Notes: generated by a model not told the origin, from the sequence alone. Positions 42,670 through 51,921 are shown, counted from the stretch's first letter. The stretch: DNA of 64,000 nucleotides from Allomuricauda sp. TY007 (GCF_010468565.1 NZ_WUEG01000005.1:62001-126000); one strand, 5' to 3'. Made by a program: numbers and translations.

Positions 42670-43407
42670 ATGTTAAACTTAATTCTTATTGTTGTATTAA
42701 TATGCCTTGTGACCATAGGGCTTGTTTTCGTTATTGATAGATTTTTACCTCAAAAAGTAAAGCCCGTTTTAATAATTCTATTTGGAATCCTGAGCATTTA
42801 CCTTGGCTATAAAATATATCATTCCATAAACGCTCCTATTGAGTTTAACAAGGTAAGAAATGAAAGATTTGCCAAAGTAATCAACAAGTTAAAGGACATT
42901 AGAGACTCGCAAGAAGCTTACAAAACAGTAAATGGAAAATACGCCAACGATTTTGAAAGCTTGATCAAATTCATCGACACCGGCAACTATACCATTACTA
43001 CACAGCGCGACTCCTCTTTTATGAGGTATGATAGGGTATACCAAATTGAAATGCAACAGGATACCATTATTATTGACACTTTGGGTACTGTTAAGGTAAA
43101 AGATTCCCTTTTTGGAGCAGATGACCGTTACAAAACAATGATGAACGTTCCCTACGCCCAGAACGATGAAAAGTTTGAAATGAAGGCCGACATTATCGAC
43201 AAAAGCGGATATAAAGCCCCAGTATTCGAAGCCAAGGTCAAGAAAAGTGTAGTGCTTTACGATCAACCAGAAGACTTGGTGGAAAAGGAAAATTCTTACC
43301 AGAGTGTTGAAGAAGTTAATGGTTCGGAAATAAAGGTTGGCTCCTTGACCGATGTTAGTACCAATGGAAACTGGCCACCTATATACGATAGGAAAAAGAT
43401 AAATTAG
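42670..43407 (+). CDS. hypothetical membrane-anchored protein
   Basis: A protein of 245 residues. Two membrane helices lie at about 2-22 and 30-48, followed by an extracytoplasmic domain starting with a coiled-coil-like RNERFAKVINKLKDIRDSQEAYKTVNGKYANDF. That stretch resembles the helix after the pilin-like segment in type IV pilin-fold proteins, though no prepilin peptidase site is seen. Function unknown. It is the first gene of a run with the DUF3822 protein, and rsmD, suggesting a flavobacterial core operon. Confidence 0.7.
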   Translation: MLNLILIVVLICLVTIGLVFVIDRFLPQKVKPVLIILFGILSIYLGYKIYHSINAPIEFNKVRNERFAKVINKLKDIRDSQEAYKTVNGKYANDFESLIKFIDTGNYTITTQRDSSFMRYDRVYQIEMQQDTIIIDTLGTVKVKDSLFGADDRYKTMMNVPYAQNDEKFEMKADIIDKSGYKAPVFEAKVKKSVVLYDQPEDLVEKENSYQSVEEVNGSEIKVGSLTDVSTNGNWPPIYDRKKIN

Positions 43408-43463
43408 CTATAGTACCGAACGATACAAATAGCGCCCATAGAAAACTGTCCATTCAAGCTGGC

Positions 43464-44222
43464 TTGAATGGACTTTCTTTTTGTGCACTGGATACCATTA
43501 CCAATAAAATCTTAGCCTTTGAAAGGGTGAATTTCCAAACACAGCTCACCCCCTACCTGATGCTAAAGGAATTAAAAGAAAAACTAAGTAAGCAGGGCGG
43601 GATTGGAAGAAACTTTTCCGAAGTAATGGTCGTCCACAAAAACAATATGTTCGGTTTGGTACCAAAGCCACTTTTTAACAAAGAAGAGCTGCCCAACTAC
43701 CTAAAATTCAACGCCAAGATCATGGCAAACGACCTTATTGCATACGATGAGGTTCCCAACCAAGAAATTATGAACGTTTACATTCCCTACACCAATGTAA
43801 ACAACTATATTTTTGAGCTTTTTGGGGAGTTTGAATTTAAGCATAGCGGTACCGTTCTCATCAACACCCTGTTGAACCAAAACAGAACTACTTCGGAACC
43901 GATTTGCTATGTACAGGTATCCGAACGCGAGATGGAAATGATGGTGATGTCCGATAAAAAATTGCTCTTCTACAACCAGTTCGAGTACAAGAACAAAGAA
44001 GATTTCCTATACTATCTGTTGTTCAGTTTGGAGCAATTACAAATGGATTTGGAAAAAATTCAGCTTAAACTCTTCGGAGCTATTGAAGAGGGAGACCCTA
44101 TCTACGACCTCTGCTACCAATACATAAAAAATGTTTCCGTTTTTGCGCCCAGCAATCCTTCCTTTCCTATGGATCAATTGGAAAACGAGAGCATAGACTT
44201 TTCCATTTTAAGCTCTCTTTAA
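43464..44222 (+). CDS. DUF3822 family protein (start uncertain)
   Basis: A protein of at least 252 residues from the TTG at 43464. The frame is open back to 43392, and the in-frame residues before the TTG (HRKLSIQAG) look like the conserved N-terminus of this Bacteroidota family, so translation may begin earlier. No ATG, GTG or TTG exists between 43392 and 43464, so the start would have to be a rare codon (CTG at 43446, ATT at 43452 or ATA at 43410). The fold is probably actin-like; the function is unknown. The stop overlaps the rsmD start by one base. Confidence 0.75.
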   Translation: MNGLSFCALDTITNKILAFERVNFQTQLTPYLMLKELKEKLSKQGGIGRNFSEVMVVHKNNMFGLVPKPLFNKEELPNYLKFNAKIMANDLIAYDEVPNQEIMNVYIPYTNVNNYIFELFGEFEFKHSGTVLINTLLNQNRTTSEPICYVQVSEREMEMMVMSDKKLLFYNQFEYKNKEDFLYYLLFSLEQLQMDLEKIQLKLFGAIEEGDPIYDLCYQYIKNVSVFAPSNPSFPMDQLENESIDFSILSSL

Positions 44223-44761
44223 TGCGCATTATTTCAGGAAAATACAAGGGCAAAAGATTGACTGCCCCAAAAAAACTACCTGTTCGTCCCACAACGGACA
44301 TGGCCAAGGAAGCCTTGTTCAACATCTTGAACAATCGCTTTTATTTTGACGAGCTCAAAGTGCTGGACCTATTTTCGGGAACAGGGAACATTAGTTTTGA
44401 ATTTGCTTCGCGGGGTACGCAAAAGATAACAGCCGTAGATGGCCACCAAGGTTGTGTGCGATACATCTCCAAAACGGCACAGGAACTGGATTTTACTATC
44501 AACACGGTGAAATCCGACGTGTTCAAGTTTTTGCAAAAAACACCGGAAAAGTTCGACCTCATTTTTGCAGACCCACCTTATGATTTTGATACCGAACAAT
44601 TTTTAAACAGTGCCAATCTGGTATTTGAACAAGAGTTATTGCTGGATGATGGGCTTTTGATCATTGAACATTCCGACCAAACCAATCTATCCCAACATCC
44701 AAAATTTTCGGGGCAACGAAAATATGGGGGTAGTATCTTCAGTTTTTTTGAAGTAGAATAA
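44222..44761 (+). CDS. rsmD: 16S rRNA guanine(966)-N2 methyltransferase
   Basis: A protein of 179 residues with the N-terminal MRIISGKYKGKRL, the SAM-binding LDLFSGTGNISFEFASRG and the catalytic DPPYDF. All are diagnostic of RsmD, which methylates G966 in the 30S head. It starts within the stop of the DUF3822 gene. The next gene, rnpB, is convergent and begins its 3' end only two bases away. Confidence 0.93.
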   Translation: MRIISGKYKGKRLTAPKKLPVRPTTDMAKEALFNILNNRFYFDELKVLDLFSGTGNISFEFASRGTQKITAVDGHQGCVRYISKTAQELDFTINTVKSDVFKFLQKTPEKFDLIFADPPYDFDTEQFLNSANLVFEQELLLDDGLLIIEHSDQTNLSQHPKFSGQRKYGGSIFSFFEVE

Positions 44762-44762
44762 A

Positions 44763-45056
44763 AGCAGGCCATAAGCCGGATTCTGTATACCCTTATCATT
44801 TATCTAGACAAATGGTTGCCCAAGTGTTCCAACCGCCTACCCTCCAACTCGGGCGTGCAGCCCTCAAACATTGGTTTACATGACGTTTCACCGCATAGAG
44901 TTTGCCGATTTCACTACAGCCGAACTGTACTTGCTTTCTGTTGCACTGGTCCTCGCCTCACGGCGGACGGGCGTTACCCGCTATGCCGCACTATGGTGTC
45001 CGGACTTTCCTCTCCAAGCATAGTTGCCCATACTTGCAGCGATAAGGTGGCCTGCT
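44763..45056 (-). ncRNA. rnpB: RNase P RNA
   Basis: The minus strand starts with AGCAGGCCA and ends with TGGCCTGCT, a perfect 9-bp P1 stem. The universal 5' block GAGGAAAGTCCGGAC lies at 45012-44998 and the 3' block ACAGAATCCGGCTTAT at 44787-44772. These are diagnostic of bacterial class A RNase P RNA, the ribozyme that cuts tRNA 5' leaders. At about 294 nt it seems short for the class, which suggests reduced peripheral stems. A -7 box lies 6 bases before the 5' end. Confidence 0.95.
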
Positions 45057-45061
45057 ATTTG

Positions 45062-45069
45062 CAAAGGTA
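45062..45069 (-). promoter_or_regulatory. -7 box of rnpB
   Basis: TACCTTTG on the minus strand, full match to TAnnTTTG. Its G lies 6 bases from the rnpB P1 start, which fixes the start distance for other promoters in the window. The -33 region is T-rich without a clear TTTG. Confidence 0.6.
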
Positions 45070-45134
45070 ATCCAATTGTTAATAAAAAACGGGTTAACTG
45101 TGCACATGCAGGCAACTTTGCCCGTTCCTATTTT

Positions 45135-45142
45135 TATATTTG
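45135..45142 (+). promoter_or_regulatory. -7 box of dnaX
   Basis: TATATTTG, full match to TAnnTTTG, with a TTTG 14 bases upstream (45117-45120), closer than usual. The predicted transcript start is near 45148, 18 bases before the TTG start of dnaX. It lies inside the longer reading frame and so argues against upstream starts. Confidence 0.55.
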
Positions 45143-45165
45143 TAGTAATTCTATTTTTCCCAGCA

Positions 45166-46938
45166 TTGGAACCATTTATAGTATCAGCTAGAAAATATAG
45201 ACCCCAGACATTCAAGGATGTTGTGGGCCAGTCGTCCATTACCAATACCCTGTTGAATGCCATTGAGCACAACCATTTGGCACAAGCCCTGTTGTTCTGT
45301 GGTCCAAGAGGTGTAGGTAAAACCACCTGTGCCCGTATTTTGGCCAAAAAAATAAACCAAGATGGCACTGAAAGGGAAGATGAGGATTTTGCCTTCAATA
45401 TTTTTGAATTGGATGCAGCCTCCAATAACTCTGTGGACGACATTCGTAGTTTGATAGATCAAGTACGGATTCCACCTCAAACTGGAAAGTACAAGGTTTA
45501 CATTATAGATGAGGTCCACATGCTCTCCCAATCTGCCTTCAATGCTTTTTTGAAGACCCTGGAAGAACCTCCAAAACACGCCATATTTATCTTGGCAACC
45601 ACGGAGAAGCACAAAATAATCCCGACCATTCTATCCCGATGCCAAATTTTTGATTTTAAGCGCATCACGGTAAAGGATGCCTCGGAATACCTAAAACATA
45701 TAGCAGAGCAACAAGGTATTGAAGCTGAAGAAAGTGCATTGCACATCATCGCACAAAAGGCAGATGGCGCCATGCGGGATGCATTGTCCATTTTTGACCG
45801 TGTGGTAAGTTTCTCTGGGAAAGAATTGACGAGAAAGGCCGTAACGGAAAACCTCAATGTTCTCGATTACGATATCTATTTCTCGGCCACGGATTTGATT
45901 TTGGAGAACAACATACCGGAGCTCTTGGTACTTTTTAACAAGACCTTGTCGCTCGGATTTGACGGTCACCATTTTATTACTGGATTGGCCTCACACTTTA
46001 GGGATTTGATGGTTTGTCAACACCCCGATACCTTGAACCTCTTGGAAGTAGGTGAAGATGTAACGCAACAATATCAGGAACAATCCAAAAAGGCATCAAA
46101 ACAATTTCTATTAAAAGCCATAGACCTGGCAAACGATTGTGACCTGCAGTACAAATCCAGTAAAAACCAGCGGCTGCTCGTCGAGCTCACCCTCATGAAG
46201 TTAGCGTCCATCACTTTTGATGGAGAAAAAAAAAACTCTAGTTCCATAATACCTGCTTCTTATTTTGCAGGAAAAACAATTACATCCAACGGTACAAAGC
46301 CACCCCACAGTAATGGCACTCCTGCCCCACCAAAAGAAGATAACCGAGCAACCGAGCAACCCTCCTCCCCAAAAGAACCCGTAAATAATGCTCCTGAACC
46401 AAAAGAAGCGGCAAAGGAACAGCTAAGTGAGCCAAAGGAGCCTTATCAACCCAAAAAAATTGAAATTAAGACTTCAGAAAAACGGGTTTCCGGACTTTCT
46501 TTATCGAGTATTAAGGTTAAAAAGGCACATGAGAATACCAAAGCACCTAGCATAGACGAAAAAGATTTGCCCAAAGATCCTTTTGAAGAGAAAGAGATGC
46601 AGCAGCATTGGGACGATTTTGTCCACCAATTGGAGAAACAGGGCCGAAAAATTTTGGCCAGTAATCTCCAGACCGATGTTCCCAAACTCAAAAATGAAAA
46701 TACCATTTGGATAGAGCTTCCCAACGGCACCATGAAAAAGGAAATAGAACGGGAACAAAGCTTGATGCTAGACTACCTTAAGCAAAAATTGAACAACTAT
46801 TCCATTTCTCTTTACATTACCGTTAATGAGGAGGTAGCCAAAAAGTTTGCCTTTACTCCAGAAGAGAAGTATGAAAAACTAAGAGAGAAAAACCCAAATT
46901 TGGATTTGCTCAGAAAAGAGTTTGATCTAGACTTTTGA
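45166..46938 (+). CDS. dnaX: DNA polymerase III gamma/tau subunit
   Basis: A protein of 590 residues from the TTG at 45166 (EPFIVSARKYRPQTF, the usual N-terminus). The frame opens earlier at 45076, but that extension is hydrophobic and contains the promoter. Walker A is GPRGVGKTT, followed by IIDEVHMLS and the LSRCQIFDFKRI sensor region. The four-Cys zinc module normally found after Walker A is absent. A Pro/Glu/Lys-rich linker (about 395-480) leads to the tau-like C-terminal domain. It loads the sliding clamp. The 3' end overlaps the convergent TMEM220 gene by 12 bases. Confidence 0.94.
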   Translation: MEPFIVSARKYRPQTFKDVVGQSSITNTLLNAIEHNHLAQALLFCGPRGVGKTTCARILAKKINQDGTEREDEDFAFNIFELDAASNNSVDDIRSLIDQVRIPPQTGKYKVYIIDEVHMLSQSAFNAFLKTLEEPPKHAIFILATTEKHKIIPTILSRCQIFDFKRITVKDASEYLKHIAEQQGIEAEESALHIIAQKADGAMRDALSIFDRVVSFSGKELTRKAVTENLNVLDYDIYFSATDLILENNIPELLVLFNKTLSLGFDGHHFITGLASHFRDLMVCQHPDTLNLLEVGEDVTQQYQEQSKKASKQFLLKAIDLANDCDLQYKSSKNQRLLVELTLMKLASITFDGEKKNSSSIIPASYFAGKTITSNGTKPPHSNGTPAPPKEDNRATEQPSSPKEPVNNAPEPKEAAKEQLSEPKEPYQPKKIEIKTSEKRVSGLSLSSIKVKKAHENTKAPSIDEKDLPKDPFEEKEMQQHWDDFVHQLEKQGRKILASNLQTDVPKLKNENTIWIELPNGTMKKEIEREQSLMLDYLKQKLNNYSISLYITVNEEVAKKFAFTPEEKYEKLREKNPNLDLLRKEFDLDF

Positions 46939-47289
46939 TTTATTCATAAACCGCGTTCTCAATCCATACACCAACATCACTACCGCGGCAATCAAAGAGC
47001 CTAATGATTCCCTTCCCTCTTCAATATTTACGGTTTTCATTCCTTGGTCCAACCGAACACCTTCATAGGTTTCTGGCCAATACATAAAGAACAGCACCAA
47101 AAAGAAAATCGTAAGCAAAAAATAGATGACAGGCTTAAGCTTCTTCAATAGAAAAAGTATTGATGCCACCGCAGCGGCCAAATAAATCAGCATCCATTTT
47201 ATAGCATCTGGATCATTGAACTGTACTGCTATGGCATAGCCGAACAAGAGCGTGAAAACTACCGCGAAAATCTTGAAAAACGTTTCCAT
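46927..47289 (-). CDS. TMEM220 family membrane protein
   Basis: A protein of 120 residues with four membrane helices (about 3-22, 29-47, 52-70, 90-110), a QFNDPDAIKWMLIY segment after the first helix and WPETYEG in the third loop. These fit the TMEM220 family, which has no known function. It starts 2 bases after the eboF stop and is the last gene of the ebo operon, so it may work with that system. Its end overlaps dnaX by 12 bases. Confidence 0.8.
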   Translation of the reverse strand: METFFKIFAVVFTLLFGYAIAVQFNDPDAIKWMLIYLAAAVASILFLLKKLKPVIYFLLTIFFLVLFFMYWPETYEGVRLDQGMKTVNIEEGRESLGSLIAAVVMLVYGLRTRFMNKSKV

Positions 47290-47291
47290 AT

Positions 47292-48665
47292 TTATTGAAT
47301 TAGATGATTTTTTAGCACTCCATAAACTTCTGTGGCAAGTAATTCTTCTTCGGGCAGATTGCTTACACTATTGGTCACTAGAATGGGCCAATCCTCCCTG
47401 TCTTCCGGAATTCTTCCATGAGATCCTTTCACCAATTCAGCCTTTAAGGGAATCACATCCATTACAGTTCTAAAGCCCAACTTCTTTTTTAAAAGTTTCC
47501 ACATTACTCTAGGTACAACAAGCTTATCTGCAGGGTCGGTAAACATTTCAACGGGGTCGTAACCCGGTTTTTTGTGTATGTCCACCATTCTGGCATAATC
47601 GGGTGCCACGGTATCATCTTCCCAAAAATAATAGGTGAACCAGCTATCCTTGTCCGCCACAAGCACAAAATCGCCCGCTCGCTCGTGATCTATGTGATGA
47701 TTTTCCCTTTCGCTCTTCGGAATAACCTCTTCCACCCCCGGAATTGTTTTTAAGTATTCATAAAGTTTGTCGTAGTCAACGGAATCTTTTGCATAAACAT
47801 GCGCTATTTGATGGTCGGCAACCGCAAAAGCTTTGCTTGCGCCTGCATCCAAAAGTTCCAAGCCTCGCTCTACTCTAATACCCAAATACCCTTCTTTTCG
47901 TAAGTGTCGGTTAATGTGGATAGGGTTGGACACGTTGGTGATGCCATACTCGGACAACAAAACAATATTGGCCGATTGTCCCTCGTAATATTCCACCAAA
48001 TCCTTGACCACAGCATCAATTTCCTTTAAATCCTTCTGCAGAACATCGAAATTCAGTCCATGGCGTTGGGTGTTATAATCCAAGTGGGGCAAATAAACCA
48101 AAGTCAAGGTCGGATTGTTTTCCTTATCCATTTCCATCGTGGCATCGGCAATCCACCTACTGGATGCTATGGATGTTTTGGGGCCCCAGAATTTGAACAA
48201 CGGAAACGTTCCCAATTTCGCCTGAAGCTTATCCCTTAACTCAGCCGGATAGGTATAAATGTCCGGAATCTTTCTACCGTCAGCCAGATAATTGGGGCGT
48301 GGTGTGGCACTAAAATCCGCAGTACTGTACATATTGTACCACCAAAACATGTTGGCGCACGTAAATTCTGGGTTCAACGCTTTTAGCTCATCCCAAATTT
48401 TATTGGACTGCACCAAAGGATTTCCCTGCCGCCAAAACTTCACCTCCAACTCTTCCTTGAAGAACCATCCATTGCCCACAATTCCATGTTCTGTTGGCCA
48501 CTTGCCTGTAAGATAGGTGCTTTGGGCCGAACAGGTAACAGCAGGTAAAACTGGTTTAATCACGCTGCCCTTTCCTTTTTCCAGAAAAGTTTTTATAAAT
48601 GGGGTGTGCTCACCTATCAATCTATTGGTAAGTCCAACTATGTTGATTACAACGGTCTTCTTCAT
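47292..48665 (-). CDS. eboF: EboF-like alkaline phosphatase/nucleotide pyrophosphatase family protein
   Basis: A protein of 457 residues of the type I phosphodiesterase/nucleotide pyrophosphatase family. The N-terminal metal Asp position is replaced by VVINIVGL. The nucleophile Thr lies in SAQSTYLTGKWPTEHGI, and later metal ligands sit in HLDYNTQRHG, LSEYGI, and SHG near the C-terminus. In the ebo cluster this is EboF. It overlaps eboE by 4 bases. The exact substrate is not known. Confidence 0.85.
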   Translation of the reverse strand: MKKTVVINIVGLTNRLIGEHTPFIKTFLEKGKGSVIKPVLPAVTCSAQSTYLTGKWPTEHGIVGNGWFFKEELEVKFWRQGNPLVQSNKIWDELKALNPEFTCANMFWWYNMYSTADFSATPRPNYLADGRKIPDIYTYPAELRDKLQAKLGTFPLFKFWGPKTSIASSRWIADATMEMDKENNPTLTLVYLPHLDYNTQRHGLNFDVLQKDLKEIDAVVKDLVEYYEGQSANIVLLSEYGITNVSNPIHINRHLRKEGYLGIRVERGLELLDAGASKAFAVADHQIAHVYAKDSVDYDKLYEYLKTIPGVEEVIPKSERENHHIDHERAGDFVLVADKDSWFTYYFWEDDTVAPDYARMVDIHKKPGYDPVEMFTDPADKLVVPRVMWKLLKKKLGFRTVMDVIPLKAELVKGSHGRIPEDREDWPILVTNSVSNLPEEELLATEVYGVLKNHLIQ

Positions 48666-49852
48666 TTTAATCTTGATTTCATCCAGTCCAATTCCCGTGC
48701 AATAGACTCTGTAATCGGCACCTTTAGTTCATTGGGCAAAACATCCCACGTATAGGTTTCCACCTCAATATGATTGCTGACAAAATTACCCTTCAAATAG
48801 TCCAAAACCTTCTCAATCTGGTCTTGTGTGGATTGAAGCAACCCATAATCTTTTAAAAATATGGGCACGTGAAAATGGGAGCGCAACTCTTTAAAAGGCT
48901 TCCTTTTTTCCAAAACAATGGGTAAATCGTTATATATTTTCACTTTTCCATCCACCAATTCCGTAACCTGATGCAAATACACGGGCTCGTTGAATTGGGC
49001 CAAAGTGTTCCACAACTCCTCTTCCTTATCGCTGTCATACATTATTTTGAGGGCTGCACTCACTTGAATCTTACCTACATAAATGTTGGCTGCCTTAAAC
49101 TTTTCAAAGGTTAAATTTGGAGCTTCGTATGCCAATGCGAAATGACACACATCATAACATACCGAAATATACCGCTTGAGCAACTTTTCAACCTCATCCT
49201 CATGGAGTTGGAGTGACTTAAAAGCTTTGATGGCTTCGGGAATCAGATATGTGTCAAAATAATCCAGTACTTCTTGGGTATTCTCCAAAAACCCGTCAGG
49301 TTCCGGCTCCACATCCAAATGCATGTATCTGCCCGTTGTCTTTTCAATTTGGTACAATTCAAGCGCGACCTTGACCATATTTTCAGCTCCTTTGGCAAAG
49401 GCCTGTTGCTTTTCAGACTCACCGTCAAACCAATGCTTATAGGAAACGGGGGATGTAGAAATACCGCATTCCATGCCTTCCGGGGCCAAAAAGTCCAATT
49501 GTTTGAACAATCGTAAGGTATACGTCAACCGCTCATGTGTGGTCCAATCAGGTACGTGAACCTGGTCTTTTACAGGTTCTCCATGGAAATTCCCGTAGGG
49601 AAATCCATTCATCGTAAAAACGTAACAGTCATTTTCGGATAGCCAATCTTTGAAACCCTGAAGCTGCCCATTGTCCAGTTCCAAACTGGCCGTGTTGCCC
49701 AATCGAAGCCCCAAACCAAACGCCTTGTTTGGAGAAACGGATTTCTTAATTTTTGGTAAATGTTGCTTTAGGCTGGTAAAGGTTTCTTCCCAATCTCCAC
49801 CTGCGTGGATATTGGTGCAATAGGTCAGGTGATATTTGTCCTTGATCCTCAT
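48662..49852 (-). CDS. eboE: EboE-like metabolite traffic protein (TIM barrel)
   Basis: A protein of 396 residues with a xylose isomerase-like TIM barrel. Recognisable segments are YCTNIHAGGDWEE at the N-terminus, MNGFPYGNFH, and HLDVEPEPDGF and VCYDVCHFAL in the barrel core. The layout fits EboE. Its biochemical role is not established. It overlaps eboD by 4 bases and eboF by 4 bases, so it is translationally coupled to both. Confidence 0.85.
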   Translation of the reverse strand: MRIKDKYHLTYCTNIHAGGDWEETFTSLKQHLPKIKKSVSPNKAFGLGLRLGNTASLELDNGQLQGFKDWLSENDCYVFTMNGFPYGNFHGEPVKDQVHVPDWTTHERLTYTLRLFKQLDFLAPEGMECGISTSPVSYKHWFDGESEKQQAFAKGAENMVKVALELYQIEKTTGRYMHLDVEPEPDGFLENTQEVLDYFDTYLIPEAIKAFKSLQLHEDEVEKLLKRYISVCYDVCHFALAYEAPNLTFEKFKAANIYVGKIQVSAALKIMYDSDKEEELWNTLAQFNEPVYLHQVTELVDGKVKIYNDLPIVLEKRKPFKELRSHFHVPIFLKDYGLLQSTQDQIEKVLDYLKGNFVSNHIEVETYTWDVLPNELKVPITESIARELDWMKSRLK

Positions 49853-51018
49853 AAAGAGTTTTGCGGTTTGTACATAAAGCTTCGCACTGCTTTTTCCATT
49901 AATTCATAATCGATACTGTGGACATCGGTTTTGGCCCCTATATTGGGAATTAAGGGAATGGTGAGTTCGCCTCCCAAATGCTCCCGGAACTCTTCAATCC
50001 CGTTGAGGAGCTCTTTGATTTCCGCATCTTTTTCCAAAGGAACCTCCAAGTTAAAGCCTACTTTTTTCATGACCGATAGCACTCGCTCCAAATCATCTTG
50101 CAACACACCGACCAAACTGGCGTAGACCATATCAATGGCCATACCTATCGCCACGGCTTCACCGTGTCTGAGGCTGTACCCTGTCATATATTCCAACTTG
50201 TGGGCGGACCAATGCCCAAAATCCAAAGGCCGCGAAGAGCCGCTCTCAAAAGGGTCTCCACCCTCGGCTATGTGTTCCATGTGCAATTCTGCGCAACGGT
50301 GAATCAGATAGGCCATGGGCTCCATTTCCCGGTTGGCGAGTGCTTCTGCATTGGATTCGATGTATTCAAAGAATTTTTTGTCCTTTATCAAGGCAACTTT
50401 GATTGCTTCTGCTATTCCTGCTATCCAATCTCTTTGTTCCAAGGTTTTTAAGAATTCCAAGTCGTTGATGATGGCGTAGGGAACTGAAAAGGTGCCCAGA
50501 AAGTTTTTCTTATCAAAAGCATTTACACTGTTCTTCACACCTACCGCAGCATCATTTTGTGCCAAAACGGTGGTTGGAATTCGGATAAGCTTCACACCTC
50601 TGTGAGCAATAGTGGCGGCATAACCCACCATATCAACCACTGCCCCACCTCCAATGACCACTACAAATGAATGTCGGCAAATAGCATTATTATTGATGGC
50701 TTCAAGACATTTGTTAACACTGGATTGGTCTTTTTTGCTCTGTTCCCCACCTGGAACGGCGATAAGATCAGTAAATTGGATTTGATTCTTGAAGTGATTG
50801 CAATATTCTTCGATTTCCCTTCCTAGATTCGGATGATGGTCCAATACTCCTTGATCTAGCACGAAAAGACATTTGATAGCATGGTTTGGACGATAGTCGG
50901 CCAACACATTTTTGAACAAAGGATTCCCAACCGCAAATAAATGCTGGGTAAAAAGCAATTGATATGTATACCGTACTTGAAACTCTTGTCGAATCGTAGG
51001 TAGCGTAATTTTATTCAT
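49849..51018 (-). CDS. eboD: EboD-like 3-dehydroquinate synthase family protein
   Basis: A protein of 389 residues of the dehydroquinate synthase family: the NAD-binding GGEQSKKDQS, VIGGGAVVDMVGYAA, the metal ligand region GHWSAHKLEY, and HGEAVAIGMAIDM. It lacks close neighbours from the shikimate pathway, and its place in the ebo cluster points to a sugar-phosphate cyclase-like role, not housekeeping AroB. It is 3 bases after eboC. Confidence 0.87.
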   Translation of the reverse strand: MNKITLPTIRQEFQVRYTYQLLFTQHLFAVGNPLFKNVLADYRPNHAIKCLFVLDQGVLDHHPNLGREIEEYCNHFKNQIQFTDLIAVPGGEQSKKDQSSVNKCLEAINNNAICRHSFVVVIGGGAVVDMVGYAATIAHRGVKLIRIPTTVLAQNDAAVGVKNSVNAFDKKNFLGTFSVPYAIINDLEFLKTLEQRDWIAGIAEAIKVALIKDKKFFEYIESNAEALANREMEPMAYLIHRCAELHMEHIAEGGDPFESGSSRPLDFGHWSAHKLEYMTGYSLRHGEAVAIGMAIDMVYASLVGVLQDDLERVLSVMKKVGFNLEVPLEKDAEIKELLNGIEEFREHLGGELTIPLIPNIGAKTDVHSIDYELMEKAVRSFMYKPQNSL

Positions 51019-51021
51019 AAG

Positions 51022-51921
51022 CTAGGTAACTGCAAATTGTTTGGCCAAATACATGGATAATGGCAACAGTAAGAGCGTCAACACTCCAATAATTAGATTG
51101 GCATGCGCAACAGCCATAGCGGCATCCAGCAATATAATGGACAGCACACCGGACTTTACAGCCTTCTTTATATTTTCTGGTGTATTATGTTGATATGCCC
51201 TGATCAAAGGTTTGAAAACCATAAAAGCAAAAAGTCCCAAAAACAATAGATACCAAAGGTCGCCATTTGCATACACTTGATGCAAATAAAACACGCCCGA
51301 CAATACTGTAACGTACAACAAACCCGCTAGCAGTATATTGCCCTTGTTCTTTCCGTGCACCTCTCCCCTGCTGATCATGGTTACAGCAAAAATAAATACG
51401 ATGGGAACCAAAACATAGGGCCAGTTTTCCATTGAATTCAGCAAAGATATACCCATCAAAAGGTTGAGTCCCCTACAAATACCCATATTGAGAGGGCCAA
51501 AGAAAGCATGGTGCTTTGCAAATTTGTTATAGGACAAAATGGCCAAAGCCAAAAAAATGGAAATGATACCGCTATTGACATTGACCAAAAAAGCAAAGTA
51601 GATTCCCACCAAGAGCAAACCAAAGCCAAAAGACCTTGCTTTGCCCAAAGGAACTATCCCACTTGGAATAGGTCTTTCTGGTCGCTCCACTTTATCAATT
51701 GCAATATCAAAAACATCGTTGAGCACTACTCCGCCAGCATATAAAAACACAGAGGCCAATATCAACATCAAAAATGGAAACAAATCCACTGTTGGTATTG
51801 CAAATGTCCCTATTCCAGCAAATAGACCCGATATGGAGATACCTGCCAAAATATCGGCTGCAGCGGTAGGTAAATTGGGAGGCCTACACAGTTGGAGATA
51901 TGCCTTTACACGTGGCCCCAT
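51022..51921 (-). CDS. eboC: EboC-like UbiA-family prenyltransferase
   Basis: A protein of 299 residues with about eight membrane helices and the first Asp-rich UbiA motif NDVFDIAIDKVERPERP. The second Asp motif of standard UbiA enzymes is not clear, which may mean a changed substrate. In the ebo cluster this is EboC, proposed to attach or handle a lipid-linked intermediate. Its start overlaps the eboB stop by one base. Confidence 0.87.
   Translation of the reverse strand: MGPRVKAYLQLCRPPNLPTAAADILAGISISGLFAGIGTFAIPTVDLFPFLMLILASVFLYAGGVVLNDVFDIAIDKVERPERPIPSGIVPLGKARSFGFGLLLVGIYFAFLVNVNSGIISIFLALAILSYNKFAKHHAFFGPLNMGICRGLNLLMGISLLNSMENWPYVLVPIVFIFAVTMISRGEVHGKNKGNILLAGLLYVTVLSGVFYLHQVYANGDLWYLLFLGLFAFMVFKPLIRAYQHNTPENIKKAVKSGVLSIILLDAAMAVAHANLIIGVLTLLLLPLSMYLAKQFAVT

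Noticed and set aside
44816..45070. 84-residue plus-strand ORF
   Set aside because: It is the complement of the RNase P RNA gene, whose conserved blocks explain the sequence.
45076..45165. N-terminal extension of dnaX with a hydrophobic stretch, possible signal peptide
   Set aside because: The extension contains a full promoter -7 box, and family members start at EPFIVSARKYRP. A cytoplasmic clamp loader should not be exported.
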